From Kutzneria chonburiensis (GTDB lineage: Bacteria; Actinomycetota; Actinomycetes; Mycobacteriales; Pseudonocardiaceae): 64,000 nucleotides of DNA. Positions 20,061 to 29,337 of the stretch are shown piece after piece; the stretch's first letter is position 1, and each line of letters starts with the position of its first letter. The notes below the pieces were generated by a model. It had not been told where the DNA came from and made no database searches. It saw nothing but the letters and a program-made list of their open reading frames with translations. A program made the position numbers and the translations under genes. The stretch covers positions 9,435,501 to 9,499,500 of the forward strand of contig NZ_CP097263.1 of the NCBI RefSeq assembly GCF_028622115.1. Reading direction: 5' to 3'.

Positions 20061-22154
20061 CTAGTTCGTGACGGCGAGCGCGAACGGCAGCACCGCGGGC
20101 GCACCTCCTTCCCGCAGCAGCCGGGCCGCGAGCGTCATGGTCCAGCCGCTGTCCACGAGATCGTCGACGAGCAGCACCGGACCGGTGGGGGAGAAGGCGT
20201 CCGGGGCGCGCAGGCCCTGCCACAAACCGGCCAACCGCTGCGCGCTGTTGCTGCGCCGGGTGCCCTCGCCAGCCGACTCGATCTCGCCGAGGTAGGTCAG
20301 CCGGCCGATCGATGCCAGCCGCTCGCCGAGGCTGGCCACCAGCTTCGGCCGCCGACGCGATCCGATCGTCACCACGCCGGACGGCCGCTGCTCCCACTTC
20401 CACGACGCGAGCACCTGCACGCAGGCGTTGAACACGTCGTCCGGCACCGGCTGGTCCGGCGCGTTCTCGGCCAGCAGGTCCCGCAACCGGTTGCCCCAGC
20501 CGATGTCGGTGAGCCGGCCCAGCGCCCGGCCCTCCTCGGCCTGCTCCCCGGCCGGGATCTTGCCGGACAGCGGCACGCCCAACGCCGACATGCCGCTCGG
20601 CCACATCTTCCGCGGGCCGATCTCCACGCCCGGCCGGTTCAGCCGGTCCTGCGCCGCGGTCGCGGCCTGCCCGGACACCTCGACGCTCCAGCGTGTGCCC
20701 GTGCAGTTGTCGCACCGTCCGCAGGGCACCGCGGTCGGATCGTCCAGCTGCCGCAACAGAAACTCCATGCGGCAGCCGTCGGTGGCCTGATAGTCGAGCA
20801 TGGCCTGCTGCTCGGCCCGACGGGCCTGCCCGAGCCGGCCGTAGCGTTCCTCGTCGTAGTGCCACGGCTCGCCCGTCGACACCCAGCCGCCGCGCACCCG
20901 GTGCACCGCGCCGTCCACGTCCAGCACCTTCAGCACGACCTCGAGCCGGCTCCGGGACAGCTCGACCATCGGCTCCAGCGCGGCTGTCGACAGTGGACGG
21001 TCGCTCATGGCCAGGGCGTCCAAGACCTGTCGCACCACGTGTTCCGGTGGGAAGGCCAGCGACGCGAAGTACTGCCAGATCTCCCGGTCCTCACGGCCCG
21101 GCAGCAGCAACACCTCCGCGCGTTGCACGCCACGGCCCGCACGGCCGATCTGCTGGTAGTAGGCGATCGGGGACTGCGGCGCGCCCAGGTGCACCACGAA
21201 TCCCAGGTCCGGCTTGTCGAAGCCCATGCCCAGCGCCGAAGTCGCGACCAGCGCCTTGACCCGGTTGGCCAGCAGGTCCGCCTCGGCACGCTCGCGTTCG
21301 GCCGGGTCGGTCTTGCCGGAGTACGCCGCGACCGGGAAGCCCCGTTCACGCAGGAACGACGCCACGTCCTCGGCCGCCGACACCGTCAGCGTGTAGATGA
21401 TGCCGGAGCCGGGGAGCTCGGTGAGCTTCTCGGCCAGCCAGCCCAGCCGCGTCGCCGGGTTGGGCAGCGCGACGACGGCCAGGCGCAGGCTTTCGCGGTC
21501 CAGCGGGCCGCGCAGCACCAACGTCTCGTTGCCGCCGATGCCCAGCTGATCGGCGACGTCCCGGACGACACGGTCGTTCGCCGTCGCGGTCGTGGCCAGC
21601 ACCGGCACACCTGCCGGCAATTCACCCAGAAGTGTGCGGAGCCGTCGGTAGTCGGGGCGGAAGTCGTGGCCCCAGTCGGAGATGCAGTGCGCCTCGTCGA
21701 CCACGAGCAGCCCGGCGCTCGCGGTCAGACTCGGCAGCACGTTGTCCCGGAAGTCCGGGTTGTTCAACCGTTCCGGGCTCACCAGCAGCACGTCCACGTC
21801 GCCACCGGTCACGGCGTCCTGGACCTCCTGCCACTCGCCCAGGTTGGCGGAGTTGATGGTCGCCGCGCGCACCCCCGCGCGGGCCGCCGCCTCCACCTGG
21901 TTGCGCATCAGGGCCAGCAGCGGCGACACGATCACCGTCGGCCCCTCGCCGAGCGACCGCAACAACGCCGTGGCGATGAAATACACCGCTGACTTGCCCC
22001 AGCCCGTGCGCTGCACGACCAGCGCACGGCGGCGCTGCGAGACCAGTGCGCTGATCGCCGTCCACTGGTCGTCACGGAGTCTCGCCTCCGGCCCCGCAAG
22101 GGATCGGAGGTGTTCCTCTGCCTGCTCGCGCAAGGCCTGGTCGTCCATGAGCAC
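20061..22154 (-). CDS. recQ: RecQ-family DNA helicase fused to a phosphoribosyltransferase-type domain
   Basis: A 697-residue helicase. Motifs in order: RDDQWTAI (0), [12 protein letters not shown] (Walker A), [15 protein letters not shown] (DEAH and aromatic loop), TATAND (III), [12 protein letters not shown] (V) and QQIGRAGRG (VI). A four-Cys zinc-binding site follows (C near DGCRMEF, then CGRCDNC). The C-terminal 40 residues, [15 protein letters not shown], form a PRPP-binding loop of a ComF/PRTase-type domain, a fusion common in actinobacteria. GTG at 22154, with an ATG two codons later as an alternative. Confidence 0.92.
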   Translation of the reverse strand: MLMDDQALREQAEEHLRSLAGPEARLRDDQWTAISALVSQRRRALVVQRTGWGKSAVYFIATALLRSLGEGPTVIVSPLLALMRNQVEAAARAGVRAATINSANLGEWQEVQDAVTGGDVDVLLVSPERLNNPDFRDNVLPSLTASAGLLVVDEAHCISDWGHDFRPDYRRLRTLLGELPAGVPVLATTATANDRVVRDVADQLGIGGNETLVLRGPLDRESLRLAVVALPNPATRLGWLAEKLTELPGSGIIYTLTVSAAEDVASFLRERGFPVAAYSGKTDPAERERAEADLLANRVKALVATSALGMGFDKPDLGFVVHLGAPQSPIAYYQQIGRAGRGVQRAEVLLLPGREDREIWQYFASLAFPPEHVVRQVLDALAMSDRPLSTAALEPMVELSRSRLEVVLKVLDVDGAVHRVRGGWVSTGEPWHYDEERYGRLGQARRAEQQAMLDYQATDGCRMEFLLRQLDDPTAVPCGRCDNCTGTRWSVEVSGQAATAAQDRLNRPGVEIGPRKMWPSGMSALGVPLSGKIPAGEQAEEGRALGRLTDIGWGNRLRDLLAENAPDQPVPDDVFNACVQVLASWKWEQRPSGVVTIGSRRRPKLVASLGERLASIGRLTYLGEIESAGEGTRRSNSAQRLAGLWQGLRAPDAFSPTGPVLLVDDLVDSGWTMTLAARLLREGGAPAVLPFALAVTN

Positions 22155-22231
22155 ATGCCTACACCACGAATCTGACAGTCCCGGGGCGGCCCGAGGTCAG
22201 AGCCCATATTTCGGTGCGAGCGAGATTGTTC

Positions 22232-22237
22232 TACAAT
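22232..22237 (+). promoter_or_regulatory. -10 element of proA
   Basis: TACAAT is a near-consensus -10, six bases before the proA ATG, with no ribosome binding site between; the message is probably leaderless. Confidence 0.6.
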
Positions 22238-22243
22238 TCCACA

Positions 22244-23509
22244 ATGACCGACGACCTGCGGGAACAGGTTCACGAGGCGGCCAAGCGCGCCCGAGTCGCC
22301 GCCAAGGTGCTGGCCACGGCCAACACCCAGCGCAAGAACGCCGTGCTGCTGGCGATGGCCGACGCCCTCGAGGCCAACGCCGCCGACATCATGGCCGCCA
22401 ACGAGCGCGACCTCGACACCGGCCGTCAGGCCGACATCGGCGACGCACTGCTGGACCGCCTCGCGCTCAACGAGAAGCGGATCGCCGGCATCGCCGACGG
22501 CCTGCGCTCGGTCGCCGGTCTGCCGGACCCGATCGGCGACGTCCGCCGCGGCTCCACCCTGCCCAACGGCCTGGAACTGCGCCAGGTCCAGGTCCCGCTC
22601 GGCGTGGTCGGCATCGTCTACGAGGCCCGCCCGAACGTCACGGTCGACGCCGCCGGCCTCACGCTCAAGGCCGGCAACGCGGTGCTGCTCCGCGGCTCCT
22701 CCAGCGCCGAGCAGTCCAACATCGCGCTGGTCGACGTGCTGCGCGAAGTGTTGGCGGACAACGACTTCCCGGCCGACACCGTGCAGCTGCTGCCGTGCCA
22801 CGACCGGGCGTCGGTGCAGCACCTGATCACCGCACGCGGCCTGGTCGACCTGGTCATCCCGCGCGGCGGCGCCGGCCTGATCTCGGTGGTCGTGCAGCAG
22901 GCGACCGTGCCGACGATCGAGACCGGCGTCGGCAACTGCCATGTGTACGTGGACCGGGCCGCCGACCTCGACATGGCGCACCGGATCCTGATCAACTCCA
23001 AGACCCGCCGGCCGAGCGTGTGCAACGCCGCCGAGACCGTCCTCGTGCACCAGGACGTCGCCGAGCAGTTCGTGCCGGAAGCGATCCGGCAGCTCACCAT
23101 GCACGGCGTGACCGTGCACGGCGACAAGCGTGCCGGCGAGCTGGCCGAGGTCGTGCCGGCCGTCGACGCCGACTGGGACACCGAATACCTGTCGCTGGAC
23201 ATCGCCATGCGGATCGTCGACTCGCTGGACGAGGCCGTCGAGCACATCGGCCGGCACGGCAGCGGCCACACCGAGGCGATCGTCTCCGACGACGTGCGGG
23301 CGGCGCGGGACTTCGTGGCCCGGGTGGACGCCGCGGCGGTCATGGTCAACGCCGCGACCTCGTTCACCGACGGCGCCGAGATGGGCCTCGGCGCGGAGAT
23401 CGGCATCTCCACGCAGAAGCTGCACGCCCGCGGCCCGATGGGGCTGGCCGAGCTGACGTCGACGAAATGGGTGGTGTGGGGCGACGGTCACGTCCGCGCC
23501 TCCTCCTGA
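22244..23509 (+). CDS. proA: Glutamate-5-semialdehyde dehydrogenase (gamma-glutamyl phosphate reductase)
   Basis: Second step of proline synthesis: NADPH-dependent reduction of gamma-glutamyl phosphate. 421 residues, the usual length. Family signatures are [31 protein letters not shown] and [19 protein letters not shown] with the catalytic C260. The ATG at 22244 follows a -10 element directly, so the ten upstream in-frame codons are excluded. proB lies 5 kb away, separated by the minus-strand peptidase-recQ block. Confidence 0.96.
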   Translation: MTDDLREQVHEAAKRARVAAKVLATANTQRKNAVLLAMADALEANAADIMAANERDLDTGRQADIGDALLDRLALNEKRIAGIADGLRSVAGLPDPIGDVRRGSTLPNGLELRQVQVPLGVVGIVYEARPNVTVDAAGLTLKAGNAVLLRGSSSAEQSNIALVDVLREVLADNDFPADTVQLLPCHDRASVQHLITARGLVDLVIPRGGAGLISVVVQQATVPTIETGVGNCHVYVDRAADLDMAHRILINSKTRRPSVCNAAETVLVHQDVAEQFVPEAIRQLTMHGVTVHGDKRAGELAEVVPAVDADWDTEYLSLDIAMRIVDSLDEAVEHIGRHGSGHTEAIVSDDVRAARDFVARVDAAAVMVNAATSFTDGAEMGLGAEIGISTQKLHARGPMGLAELTSTKWVVWGDGHVRASS

Positions 23510-23531
23510 CACCGCCGGTACGTTCACGGGC

Positions 23532-24119
23532 GTGACTTCAGAAGCGCCCGAACATCGCCGACGCGACGCGGCCGCCACCAAGGCGGCCTTGCTGCGCGCT
23601 GCTCAGGAGCTGTTCACCGAGCGCGGCTACGAGCGGACGACCGTCCGCGACATCGCCGACCGTGCGGGCGTGAACCAGGCTCTGCTGTTCCGCTACTTCG
23701 GCAACAAGGAAGACCTCTTCCACGTCGTGCTGGCCACCGAGAGCCGGGTGCTGGTGACGGAGTCGCCGCCCGAGCAGGTGTTGGCCAAGACGCTCGCCCG
23801 GATGATGCGCGAGACCGACGCGGAGCACGAGAGCGTGTGGCTGGCCGCGCTGCGCTCCAGCGGGCACGACAGCGCCGCCGACGCCATTCGCAAGCAGCTC
23901 GGCCAGGACTACCTGCGGGTGCTGGGCTCGCTGACCGACGCCGAGGACGCGGATCTGCGGGTCGACCTGGTGCTGGCCTGGTTGGTGGGGCTGGGCATGC
24001 TGCGCTCCGTCGTGCGCAAGGAACCGCTGGTCAGCGGCGACCCGGAGGCTATCGCCCGGCTGATGCTGAAGGCCGTGTCCGTGCTGCTCGAACGGGTCGA
24101 CACCGATCCAGTTGGTTGA
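23532..24119 (+). CDS. TetR/AcrR-family transcriptional regulator
   Basis: A 195-residue repressor. The N-terminal HTH (about 15-60) reads LLRAAQELFTERGYERTTVR and ADRAGVNQALLFRYFGNKED; the C-terminal ligand domain is not assignable to a ligand. The GTG start has TACGTT (23519-23524) seven bases upstream and is probably leaderless. The gene precedes a P450 and ferredoxin; the palindrome at 24150-24169 is its most likely operator. Confidence 0.9.
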   Translation: MTSEAPEHRRRDAAATKAALLRAAQELFTERGYERTTVRDIADRAGVNQALLFRYFGNKEDLFHVVLATESRVLVTESPPEQVLAKTLARMMRETDAEHESVWLAALRSSGHDSAADAIRKQLGQDYLRVLGSLTDAEDADLRVDLVLAWLVGLGMLRSVVRKEPLVSGDPEAIARLMLKAVSVLLERVDTDPVG

Positions 24120-24169
24120 CGCCTGGTAACCAAGTGCCTATCGTCAGGGATGTAAGCGGAAGCTTACAT
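24116..24169 (+). promoter_or_regulatory. P450 promoter with TetR operator palindrome
   Basis: TTGACG (24116-24121) and TATCGT (24139-24144) are 17 bases apart, a well-spaced -35/-10 pair overlapping the TetR stop codon. Just downstream, ATGTAAGC and GCTTACAT form perfect 8-base arms around GGAA (24150-24169), where a bound repressor would block the start site. Confidence 0.7.
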
Positions 24170-24194
24170 ACCAGTTCGGCTTTGGGGAGCTGAC

Positions 24195-25397
24195 ATGACG
24201 ACTGTCGATCGCGGCGTGTGCCCGTATCCGTTCAGCGAGGCCAAGCGGCTTGACCTCGACCCGGAGTACGCGCGGCTGCGCGACAACGGCGAACTGGCCC
24301 GCGTGCGCATGCCCTACGGCGGCGAGGCCTGGATGGCCACCAGCTACGAGGACGTCAAGACGGTGCTGGGGGACCTGCGGTTCAGCCGCGCGGCCACCCT
24401 CGGCGTCGACGTCCCGCGGATGACGCCGCTGACACAGACCGACTCCACCCTGCTGACCATGGATCCGCCCGACCACAGCCGGCTGCGCAAGCTGGTGGCC
24501 AAGGCGTTCACCATGCGGCGCATCGAGATGCTGCGCCCGCGCGCCCAGGAGGTCGTCGACGGCCTGCTCGACGCCATCGAGGCCCAGGGCCCGCCGGCCG
24601 ACCTGGTGGAGGGGCTCGCGCTGCCGCTGCCGATCACCATGATCTGCGAGCTGCTCGGCGTGCCGTACGAGGACCGTGACCGGTTCCGGGCCTGGTCGGA
24701 CGCGGCGCTCGCGTTCAGCGCGTACACCCCGGAAGAGATCCAGGCCGGCCGCGACGGGCTGAAGGCGTACCTGGCCGACCTCGTCGCCAAGCACCGCGAG
24801 GAGCCGTCCGACTCCCTGCTCAGCGAGCTGGTCCGGGCCCGCGACGAGGACGACCGGCTCAGCGAGGCCGAGCTGGTCCAGTTCGGCGTCACGCTGCTGG
24901 TCGCCGGCCACGAGACCACGGCCAACCAGACCGGCAACTTCCTGTACACGCTGCTCAGCAAGCCGCAGCTGCTCAAGGAGCTGCGGGACGACCCCGACCT
25001 GCTGGAACCGGCGATCGAGGAGCTGCTGCGGGTGACGCCGCTGGGCGCGGCCGCCGGCTTCCCCCGCATCGCCACCGAGGACGTCGTGCTCAGCGGCACG
25101 CTGGTCAAGGCCGGCGAGGCCGTGATGACCCAGACCGCGTCGGCCAACCGCGACGCCCGGGTGTTCGACAACCCCGAGGAGATCGACTTCCACCGGGAGA
25201 ACAACCCGCACGTCGCGTTCGGCCACGGCGTGCACCACTGCCTCGGCGCGCAGCTGGCTCGACTGGAACTCCAGGTCGCTGTGGGTACTGTGCTGCGGCG
25301 CTTCCCCGGCCTGCGGTTCGCGGTCCCGGTCGAGGAGGTGCCGTTCAAGACGGGCCGCCTGGTACGGGGCCTGCAGGCGCTGCCCGTCACCTGGTGA
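24195..25397 (+). CDS. Cytochrome P450
   Basis: A 400-residue soluble bacterial P450 (CYP105/107-like group, not placed further). The I-helix oxygen-binding motif is AGHETTANQ, the K-helix EELLR fits ExxR, and the haem loop FGHGVHHCLGAQLARLEL has the thiolate ligand C349. A ferredoxin gene follows at 25439 and should supply electrons; no reductase is present. No other biosynthetic genes surround it, so the substrate is unknown. Regulation by the upstream TetR protein is likely. Confidence 0.95.
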   Translation: MTTVDRGVCPYPFSEAKRLDLDPEYARLRDNGELARVRMPYGGEAWMATSYEDVKTVLGDLRFSRAATLGVDVPRMTPLTQTDSTLLTMDPPDHSRLRKLVAKAFTMRRIEMLRPRAQEVVDGLLDAIEAQGPPADLVEGLALPLPITMICELLGVPYEDRDRFRAWSDAALAFSAYTPEEIQAGRDGLKAYLADLVAKHREEPSDSLLSELVRARDEDDRLSEAELVQFGVTLLVAGHETTANQTGNFLYTLLSKPQLLKELRDDPDLLEPAIEELLRVTPLGAAAGFPRIATEDVVLSGTLVKAGEAVMTQTASANRDARVFDNPEEIDFHRENNPHVAFGHGVHHCLGAQLARLELQVAVGTVLRRFPGLRFAVPVEEVPFKTGRLVRGLQALPVTW

Positions 25398-25438
25398 TGC
25401 AGGATTGACGGGTTCCTGAACTGGCTGAGGAGGACACG

Positions 25439-25669
25439 GTGGCAGACGGCCGCTGGAATATCGCGATCGACTCGGGCACGTGCATCGGCTCCGGCGTGTG
25501 CGCCGGCACCTCGCCGAAGTACTTCACGCTCGACGGCGGCTACGGCACGCCGGTCGCCGACGAGGTCGACGCCGACGACGAGGTGATCACCGCCGCTGAG
25601 TCGTGCCCGATGGAGGCGATCCTGGTGCGCGAGGTCGGCACCGACAAGGTGGTCGCCCCGCTGGACTGA
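25439..25669 (+). CDS. Ferredoxin, probably [3Fe-4S] type
   Basis: A 76-residue electron carrier. The ligands are C15 and C21 in [11 protein letters not shown] and C56 in ESCPMEAI; the second Cys of a 4Fe-4S motif is replaced by S18, which marks a three-iron cluster, as usual for P450 partners. It starts 41 bases after the P450 stop with GAGGA upstream of the GTG, so the two genes are co-transcribed. Confidence 0.92.
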   Translation: MADGRWNIAIDSGTCIGSGVCAGTSPKYFTLDGGYGTPVADEVDADDEVITAAESCPMEAILVREVGTDKVVAPLD

Positions 25670-25782
25670 GGGGATGGGGGCGCCGGCTGCCGGCCGGCGT
25701 CCCCAGCCGCTCGGATAGCCGTTGCTCACACTTCGGCGCTGTCGCAGGCCGAACGGGTGACGGCTGCCTACGCTGGACCGTT

Positions 25783-26373
25783 ATGACCGACAAGCGCCGG
25801 GTCGGGGTCATGGGCGGCACCTTCGACCCGATCCACCACGGCCACCTCGTCGCGGCCAGCGAGGTCCAGGCCAAGTTCGAGCTGGACGAAGTGATCTTCG
25901 TGCCGACCGGGCAGCCCTGGCAGAAATCCGGCCGCGGGGTCAGCCCGGCCGAGGACCGCTACCTGATGACCGTGATCGCGACGGCGTCCAACCCGCGCTT
26001 CTCGGTCAGCCGCGTGGACATCGACCGCGGCGGACCCACCTACACCGCCGACACGCTGGCCGACCTGGCCGATCGTTTCCCCGATGACGACTTGTTCTTC
26101 ATCACGGGCGCGGACGCGCTGTCCCAGATCGTGTCCTGGAAGCGGGTCGACGAGCTGTTCACCCGGGCCCACTTCATCGGCGTCACCCGGCCGGGCTTCC
26201 GGCTGGACGGCCACCACCTGCCGGCCGGCTCGGTCAGCCTGATCGAAGTGCCGGCCATGGCGATCTCGTCCACGGCCTGCCGCGACCGTGTCTGCGCTGG
26301 TCAGCCCGTGTGGTACCTGGTGCCGGACGGGGTGGTGCAGTACATCTCCAAGCGCGGCCTCTACCAGTGCTGA
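25783..26373 (+). CDS. nadD: Nicotinate-nucleotide adenylyltransferase
   Basis: Makes deamido-NAD from nicotinate mononucleotide and ATP. 196 residues. [18 protein letters not shown] is the nucleotidyltransferase signature with the HxGH motif, and [11 protein letters not shown] corresponds to the ISSTxIR motif. ATG at 25783; TACGCT (25769-25774) is a possible -10 eight bases before it. Followed by rsfS and gpgP as in mycobacteria. Confidence 0.96.
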   Translation: MTDKRRVGVMGGTFDPIHHGHLVAASEVQAKFELDEVIFVPTGQPWQKSGRGVSPAEDRYLMTVIATASNPRFSVSRVDIDRGGPTYTADTLADLADRFPDDDLFFITGADALSQIVSWKRVDELFTRAHFIGVTRPGFRLDGHHLPAGSVSLIEVPAMAISSTACRDRVCAGQPVWYLVPDGVVQYISKRGLYQC

Positions 26374-26375
26374 AG

Positions 26376-26416
26376 ACGGGAATCCCCCGATCCGGCGCCT
26401 GGATCGGGGGACCCGT
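26376..26416 (+). terminator. Terminator after nadD
   Basis: An 11-base perfect stem (26383-26393 with 26401-26411), extended by ACGGG/CCCGT across a 2-base bulge; 7-base loop. It starts three bases after the nadD stop, so rsfS needs its own promoter. Confidence 0.8.
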
Positions 26417-26435
26417 ACTCGTCAGTCCTGGCGCG

Positions 26436-26492
26436 CTATCGCGTACGCCCGACGGGACGAAGCGCGAGCGCGCCGAGAGACTTCCCGAGCAT
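26436..26492 (-). CDS. Possible 18-residue peptide, antisense in the nadD-rsfS gap
   Basis: An ATG at 26492 is preceded, six bases away, by a perfect GGGAGGT ribosome binding site (26499-26505, minus strand) and encodes MLGKSLGALALRPVGRTR. It is the only strong coding signal in a 266-base gap that is otherwise empty apart from the nadD terminator and the rsfS promoter region. TTGACC on the minus strand lies upstream but no convincing -10 goes with it. It may be a chance ORF. Confidence 0.35.
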   Translation of the reverse strand: MLGKSLGALALRPVGRTR

Positions 26493-26639
26493 TCGCACAC
26501 CTCCCTTCGGTTGGGCCACCCACTGCGGCCGTGTGCCCCTATCTGATCGTCTGGGCCGCGGCCTGGTCAACGGGTTTTTCCCCGGACGCGGGACGGTACC
26601 CTTGCCACTCATCCGCAAGTAAAGAACGCAAGGAGTGAC

Positions 26640-27017
26640 GTGGCAGCCACCGACGAGGCACGACGGCTGGCGCTGGTGGCCGCACACGCGGCCGCCGACA
26701 AGAAGGCGCACGACATCAAGGTGCTGGACGTCTCCGCCCAGCTCGTGATCACGGACTGCTTCGTGATCGCGTCGGCGCCCAACGAGCGTCAGGTCGGCGC
26801 CATCGTGGACGCCGTCGAGGAGAAGATGCGGGAGGCCGGCACCAAGCCGGTGCGCCGCGAGGGGGCCCGCGAGGGTCGCTGGGTGCTGCTCGACTTCGTG
26901 GACGTCGTTGTGCACGTCCAGCACACCGAGGAGCGCGTCTTCTACGGCCTTGAGCGGCTGTGGAAGGACTGCCCGGAGATCCCGTTCGACGACGGGACCA
27001 GTGAGGACGGTTCATGA
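26640..27017 (+). CDS. rsfS: Ribosomal silencing factor RsfS
   Basis: Binds L14 of the large subunit and blocks subunit joining under starvation. 125 residues. Typical stretches are DIKVLDVSAQLVITDCFVIA, REGAREGRWVLLDFVDVVVH and FYGLERLW. GTG start with AAGGAG seven bases upstream. The stop overlaps the following phosphatase gene (ATGA). Confidence 0.96.
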   Translation: MAATDEARRLALVAAHAAADKKAHDIKVLDVSAQLVITDCFVIASAPNERQVGAIVDAVEEKMREAGTKPVRREGAREGRWVLLDFVDVVVHVQHTEERVFYGLERLWKDCPEIPFDDGTSEDGS

Positions 27018-27622
27018 CCCTGAGCAGAATCCTGCTGTGGCGGCACGGGCAGACCGAGCACAACGCCAGCGGCCACTGGCAGGGCCACCTGGACTCGCCG
27101 CTGACCGAGCGGGGCCGGGAGCAGGCGCGGGCCGCGGTGCCCGCGCTGCTGGCGTACGAGCCGCAGCTGGTGGTCGCCTCCGACCTGCGGCGGGCCACCG
27201 ACACGGCGAAGATCCTGGTCGAGGCCAGTGGCCTGCCGCTGCGGCTGGACAAGCGGCTGCGGGAGACCGACATCGGGCACTGGCAGGGCCTGACGTCGGC
27301 CGAGGTGGACGCCCGCTACCCGGGCGGCATCAAGACCTGGCAGACCGACCCCACGTGGGCGCCGCCCGGCGGCGAGGCCCGGGTGGAGGTGGCGACACGG
27401 GCCCATGAGCTCGTCAACGAGCTGGACGAGGAGCAGTCCGGCACCGTGTTGCTGTGTGCGCACGGGGGCCTGATCACGGCACTGACCGCGCAGCTGCTGA
27501 CCATGCCGGTGTCGATCTGGCCGCAGCTGGGCGGGCTGAGCAACTGCCACTGGGCGGTGCTGGCCCGACGGCCCGGCGGTGACGGCCGCTGGCGGCTGCT
27601 CACGTACAACGCCGGCGCGTGA
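27014..27622 (+). CDS. gpgP: Histidine phosphatase, GpgP-like (glucosyl-3-phosphoglycerate phosphatase)
   Basis: A 202-residue histidine phosphatase. The catalytic RHG is in LLWRHGQTEHN, with DLRRATDTA, RETDIGHWQG and LLCAHGGLITAL completing the pocket. The gene order rsfS-phosphatase-SGNH protein-degV matches M. tuberculosis, where this position is Rv2419c (GpgP), which dephosphorylates glucosyl-3-phosphoglycerate in methylglucose lipopolysaccharide synthesis. The assignment rests on synteny plus family; a broad-specificity phosphatase is the alternative. It overlaps its neighbours by four bases on both sides. Confidence 0.8.
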   Translation: MTLSRILLWRHGQTEHNASGHWQGHLDSPLTERGREQARAAVPALLAYEPQLVVASDLRRATDTAKILVEASGLPLRLDKRLRETDIGHWQGLTSAEVDARYPGGIKTWQTDPTWAPPGGEARVEVATRAHELVNELDEEQSGTVLLCAHGGLITALTAQLLTMPVSIWPQLGGLSNCHWAVLARRPGGDGRWRLLTYNAGA

Positions 27623-28329
27623 ACCTGCTCGTCGTCGGGGATTCGCTGTGCTTCCACGGCCCCGTCGGGCCGCTGGCCGCCGACGACCCACGGCTGTGGC
27701 ACTCGGTGGCCGCGTCGTCGCTGGGGGGTTCCTCGGAGCTGATCGCCGGCTTCGGGTGGACCGCCCGCGACGCGTGGTGGGCGGTGACGGGGGATCCTCG
27801 GTTCTGGGCGGCGCTGGCCCGCGCCGACGTGTTGGTGCTGGCCGTGGGCGGCATGGACACGCTGCCGTCGCCGCTGCCGACGTATCTGCGTGAGGGGCTG
27901 CGGTTCCTACGCCCGGACGCGCTGCGGCGGCGCGTGCGGGCGGTGTACCTGGGCGCGCAGCCGTGGTTGTCCCGGCTTGGCGGTCCGGTGGCGTTGCCGG
28001 CGCACCTGACGGAGCGCTACCTGGACGACTGCGTGCGGGCCGTGCGGACGCTGCGGCCGGGGCTGCCCGTGGTGGGCATGGTGCCGCCCGTGCACCGCGC
28101 CGCCGTGTACGGCTACGTGCACAGCGGCCGGCCGGCGGGGGAGGCGGCCGTGCGCAGGTGGGCGTTGCGGCACGAGGTGCCGCTGCTGGACCTGCCGTCG
28201 CTGATTGGTGAGCACGTGCGTGGCGGGCACGGCAATCCCGACGGCATCCACTGGGGATTCGACGCACATCGGGCCGTGGGCCAGGCCATGGCGGACACGG
28301 TCCGCCACCTGGACCCCGTCAACCCGTAG
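27619..28329 (+). CDS. octT: SGNH-hydrolase-fold protein, OctT-like octanoyltransferase
   Basis: A 236-residue SGNH/GDSL protein. The nucleophile Ser is in VVGDSLCFHG near the N terminus, and the Asp-His pair in NPDGIHWGFDAH near residue 216. The same position in M. tuberculosis holds Rv2418c, described as the octanoyltransferase OctT that acylates early precursors of methylglucose lipopolysaccharides. GTG overlaps the gpgP stop (GTGA). Acyltransferase rather than hydrolase activity is inferred from synteny only. Confidence 0.75.
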   Translation: MNLLVVGDSLCFHGPVGPLAADDPRLWHSVAASSLGGSSELIAGFGWTARDAWWAVTGDPRFWAALARADVLVLAVGGMDTLPSPLPTYLREGLRFLRPDALRRRVRAVYLGAQPWLSRLGGPVALPAHLTERYLDDCVRAVRTLRPGLPVVGMVPPVHRAAVYGYVHSGRPAGEAAVRRWALRHEVPLLDLPSLIGEHVRGGHGNPDGIHWGFDAHRAVGQAMADTVRHLDPVNP

Positions 28330-28340
28330 GCTGGGCGGCC

Positions 28341-29201
28341 GTGTCCGTCGCCGTCGTCACCGACTCCACCGCGTACCTGCCGGAAGGCTTCGCCGAGCGG
28401 CGCTCGGTGCGGGTGATCCCGCTGCACGTGCTGGTCGACGGGGTCGGGCGGCTGGACGGCGTCGACTTCGGGCCGGTCGAGCTCGCGGGGGCCCTCGGCG
28501 AACGGCGGACCGTCACCACGTCGAGGGCCAATCCCGCCGAGCTCGCCGCCGAGTACCGCAAGGCGTTGGAGGACGGCGCCGAGGCCGTCGTCGCCGTGCA
28601 CCTGTCGGGGGAGCTGTCCGGGACGTGGAACGCCGCGTGGATGGCGGCCGAGGAAGTCGGGCCGGATCGGGTGCGGATCGTCGACTCGCGGTCCACCGCG
28701 ATGGGGCTCGGATTCGCCGCGTTGGCGGCCGCGGATGCTGCTGCCGCCGGGGCGTCGCCGGCCGAGGTTGAGCGGGCCGCCACGCGCGTGGCCGCCCGGG
28801 CTCGGACGTTTTTTTCCGTTGAGACGCTTGAGTATCTGCGTCGTGGCGGCCGTATCGGCACGACCGCCGCATTGGTCGGGACCGCGCTGTCGGTGAAGCC
28901 CCTTCTGCACGTCGAGGACGGCCGCATCGTGCCGCTGGAGAAGGTCCGCACCACCAGCCGCGCCATCGCCCGTCTCGTCGACCTCGCCGCCAATGCCGCC
29001 GGCCGCGGCCCGGTCGAGCTGGCCGTGCACCACCTGGCCGCTCCCGAACGGGCCGCGGAACTCGCCGCCAAGCTGGAGTCCCGCCTGCCCAACTCGCCCG
29101 GCTGCCTGATCTCCGAGGTGGGGGCGGTGATCGGCGCCCACACCGGTCCCGGGGTGCTGGGCGTGGTCGTCGTCCCGGGCGGCCTGAACCTCCCGGCCTG
29201 A
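28341..29201 (+). CDS. DegV family fatty-acid-binding protein
   Basis: A 286-residue DegV protein, a family that binds fatty acids (FakB type in Firmicutes). AVVTDSTAYLP at the N terminus, TSRANPAELAAEYRKAL, VHLSGELSGTWNAA and LEYLRRGGRIG are family signatures. No FakA kinase is visible here, so its role as acyl carrier in this lineage is uncertain. GTG start with TAGGCT (28327-28332) eight bases upstream. Confidence 0.9.
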   Translation: MSVAVVTDSTAYLPEGFAERRSVRVIPLHVLVDGVGRLDGVDFGPVELAGALGERRTVTTSRANPAELAAEYRKALEDGAEAVVAVHLSGELSGTWNAAWMAAEEVGPDRVRIVDSRSTAMGLGFAALAAADAAAAGASPAEVERAATRVAARARTFFSVETLEYLRRGGRIGTTAALVGTALSVKPLLHVEDGRIVPLEKVRTTSRAIARLVDLAANAAGRGPVELAVHHLAAPERAAELAAKLESRLPNSPGCLISEVGAVIGAHTGPGVLGVVVVPGGLNLPA

Positions 29202-29337
29202 CCCCCAACCCACCAGAATGGCACACCCCGCCACCGCCTGACCCCAGCCAAGCCCACCTGTCCACAGCCCCCGACTTGTCCACATCTGGATCTTCACCAG
29301 CGCCGCCCCCACCCCGCCCCGCCCTAGCGTCGACGCC

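Noticed and set aside
23532-25669. A natural-product biosynthetic cluster around the P450
   Set aside because: The neighbours are proA and nadD; no synthase, tailoring or resistance genes accompany it.
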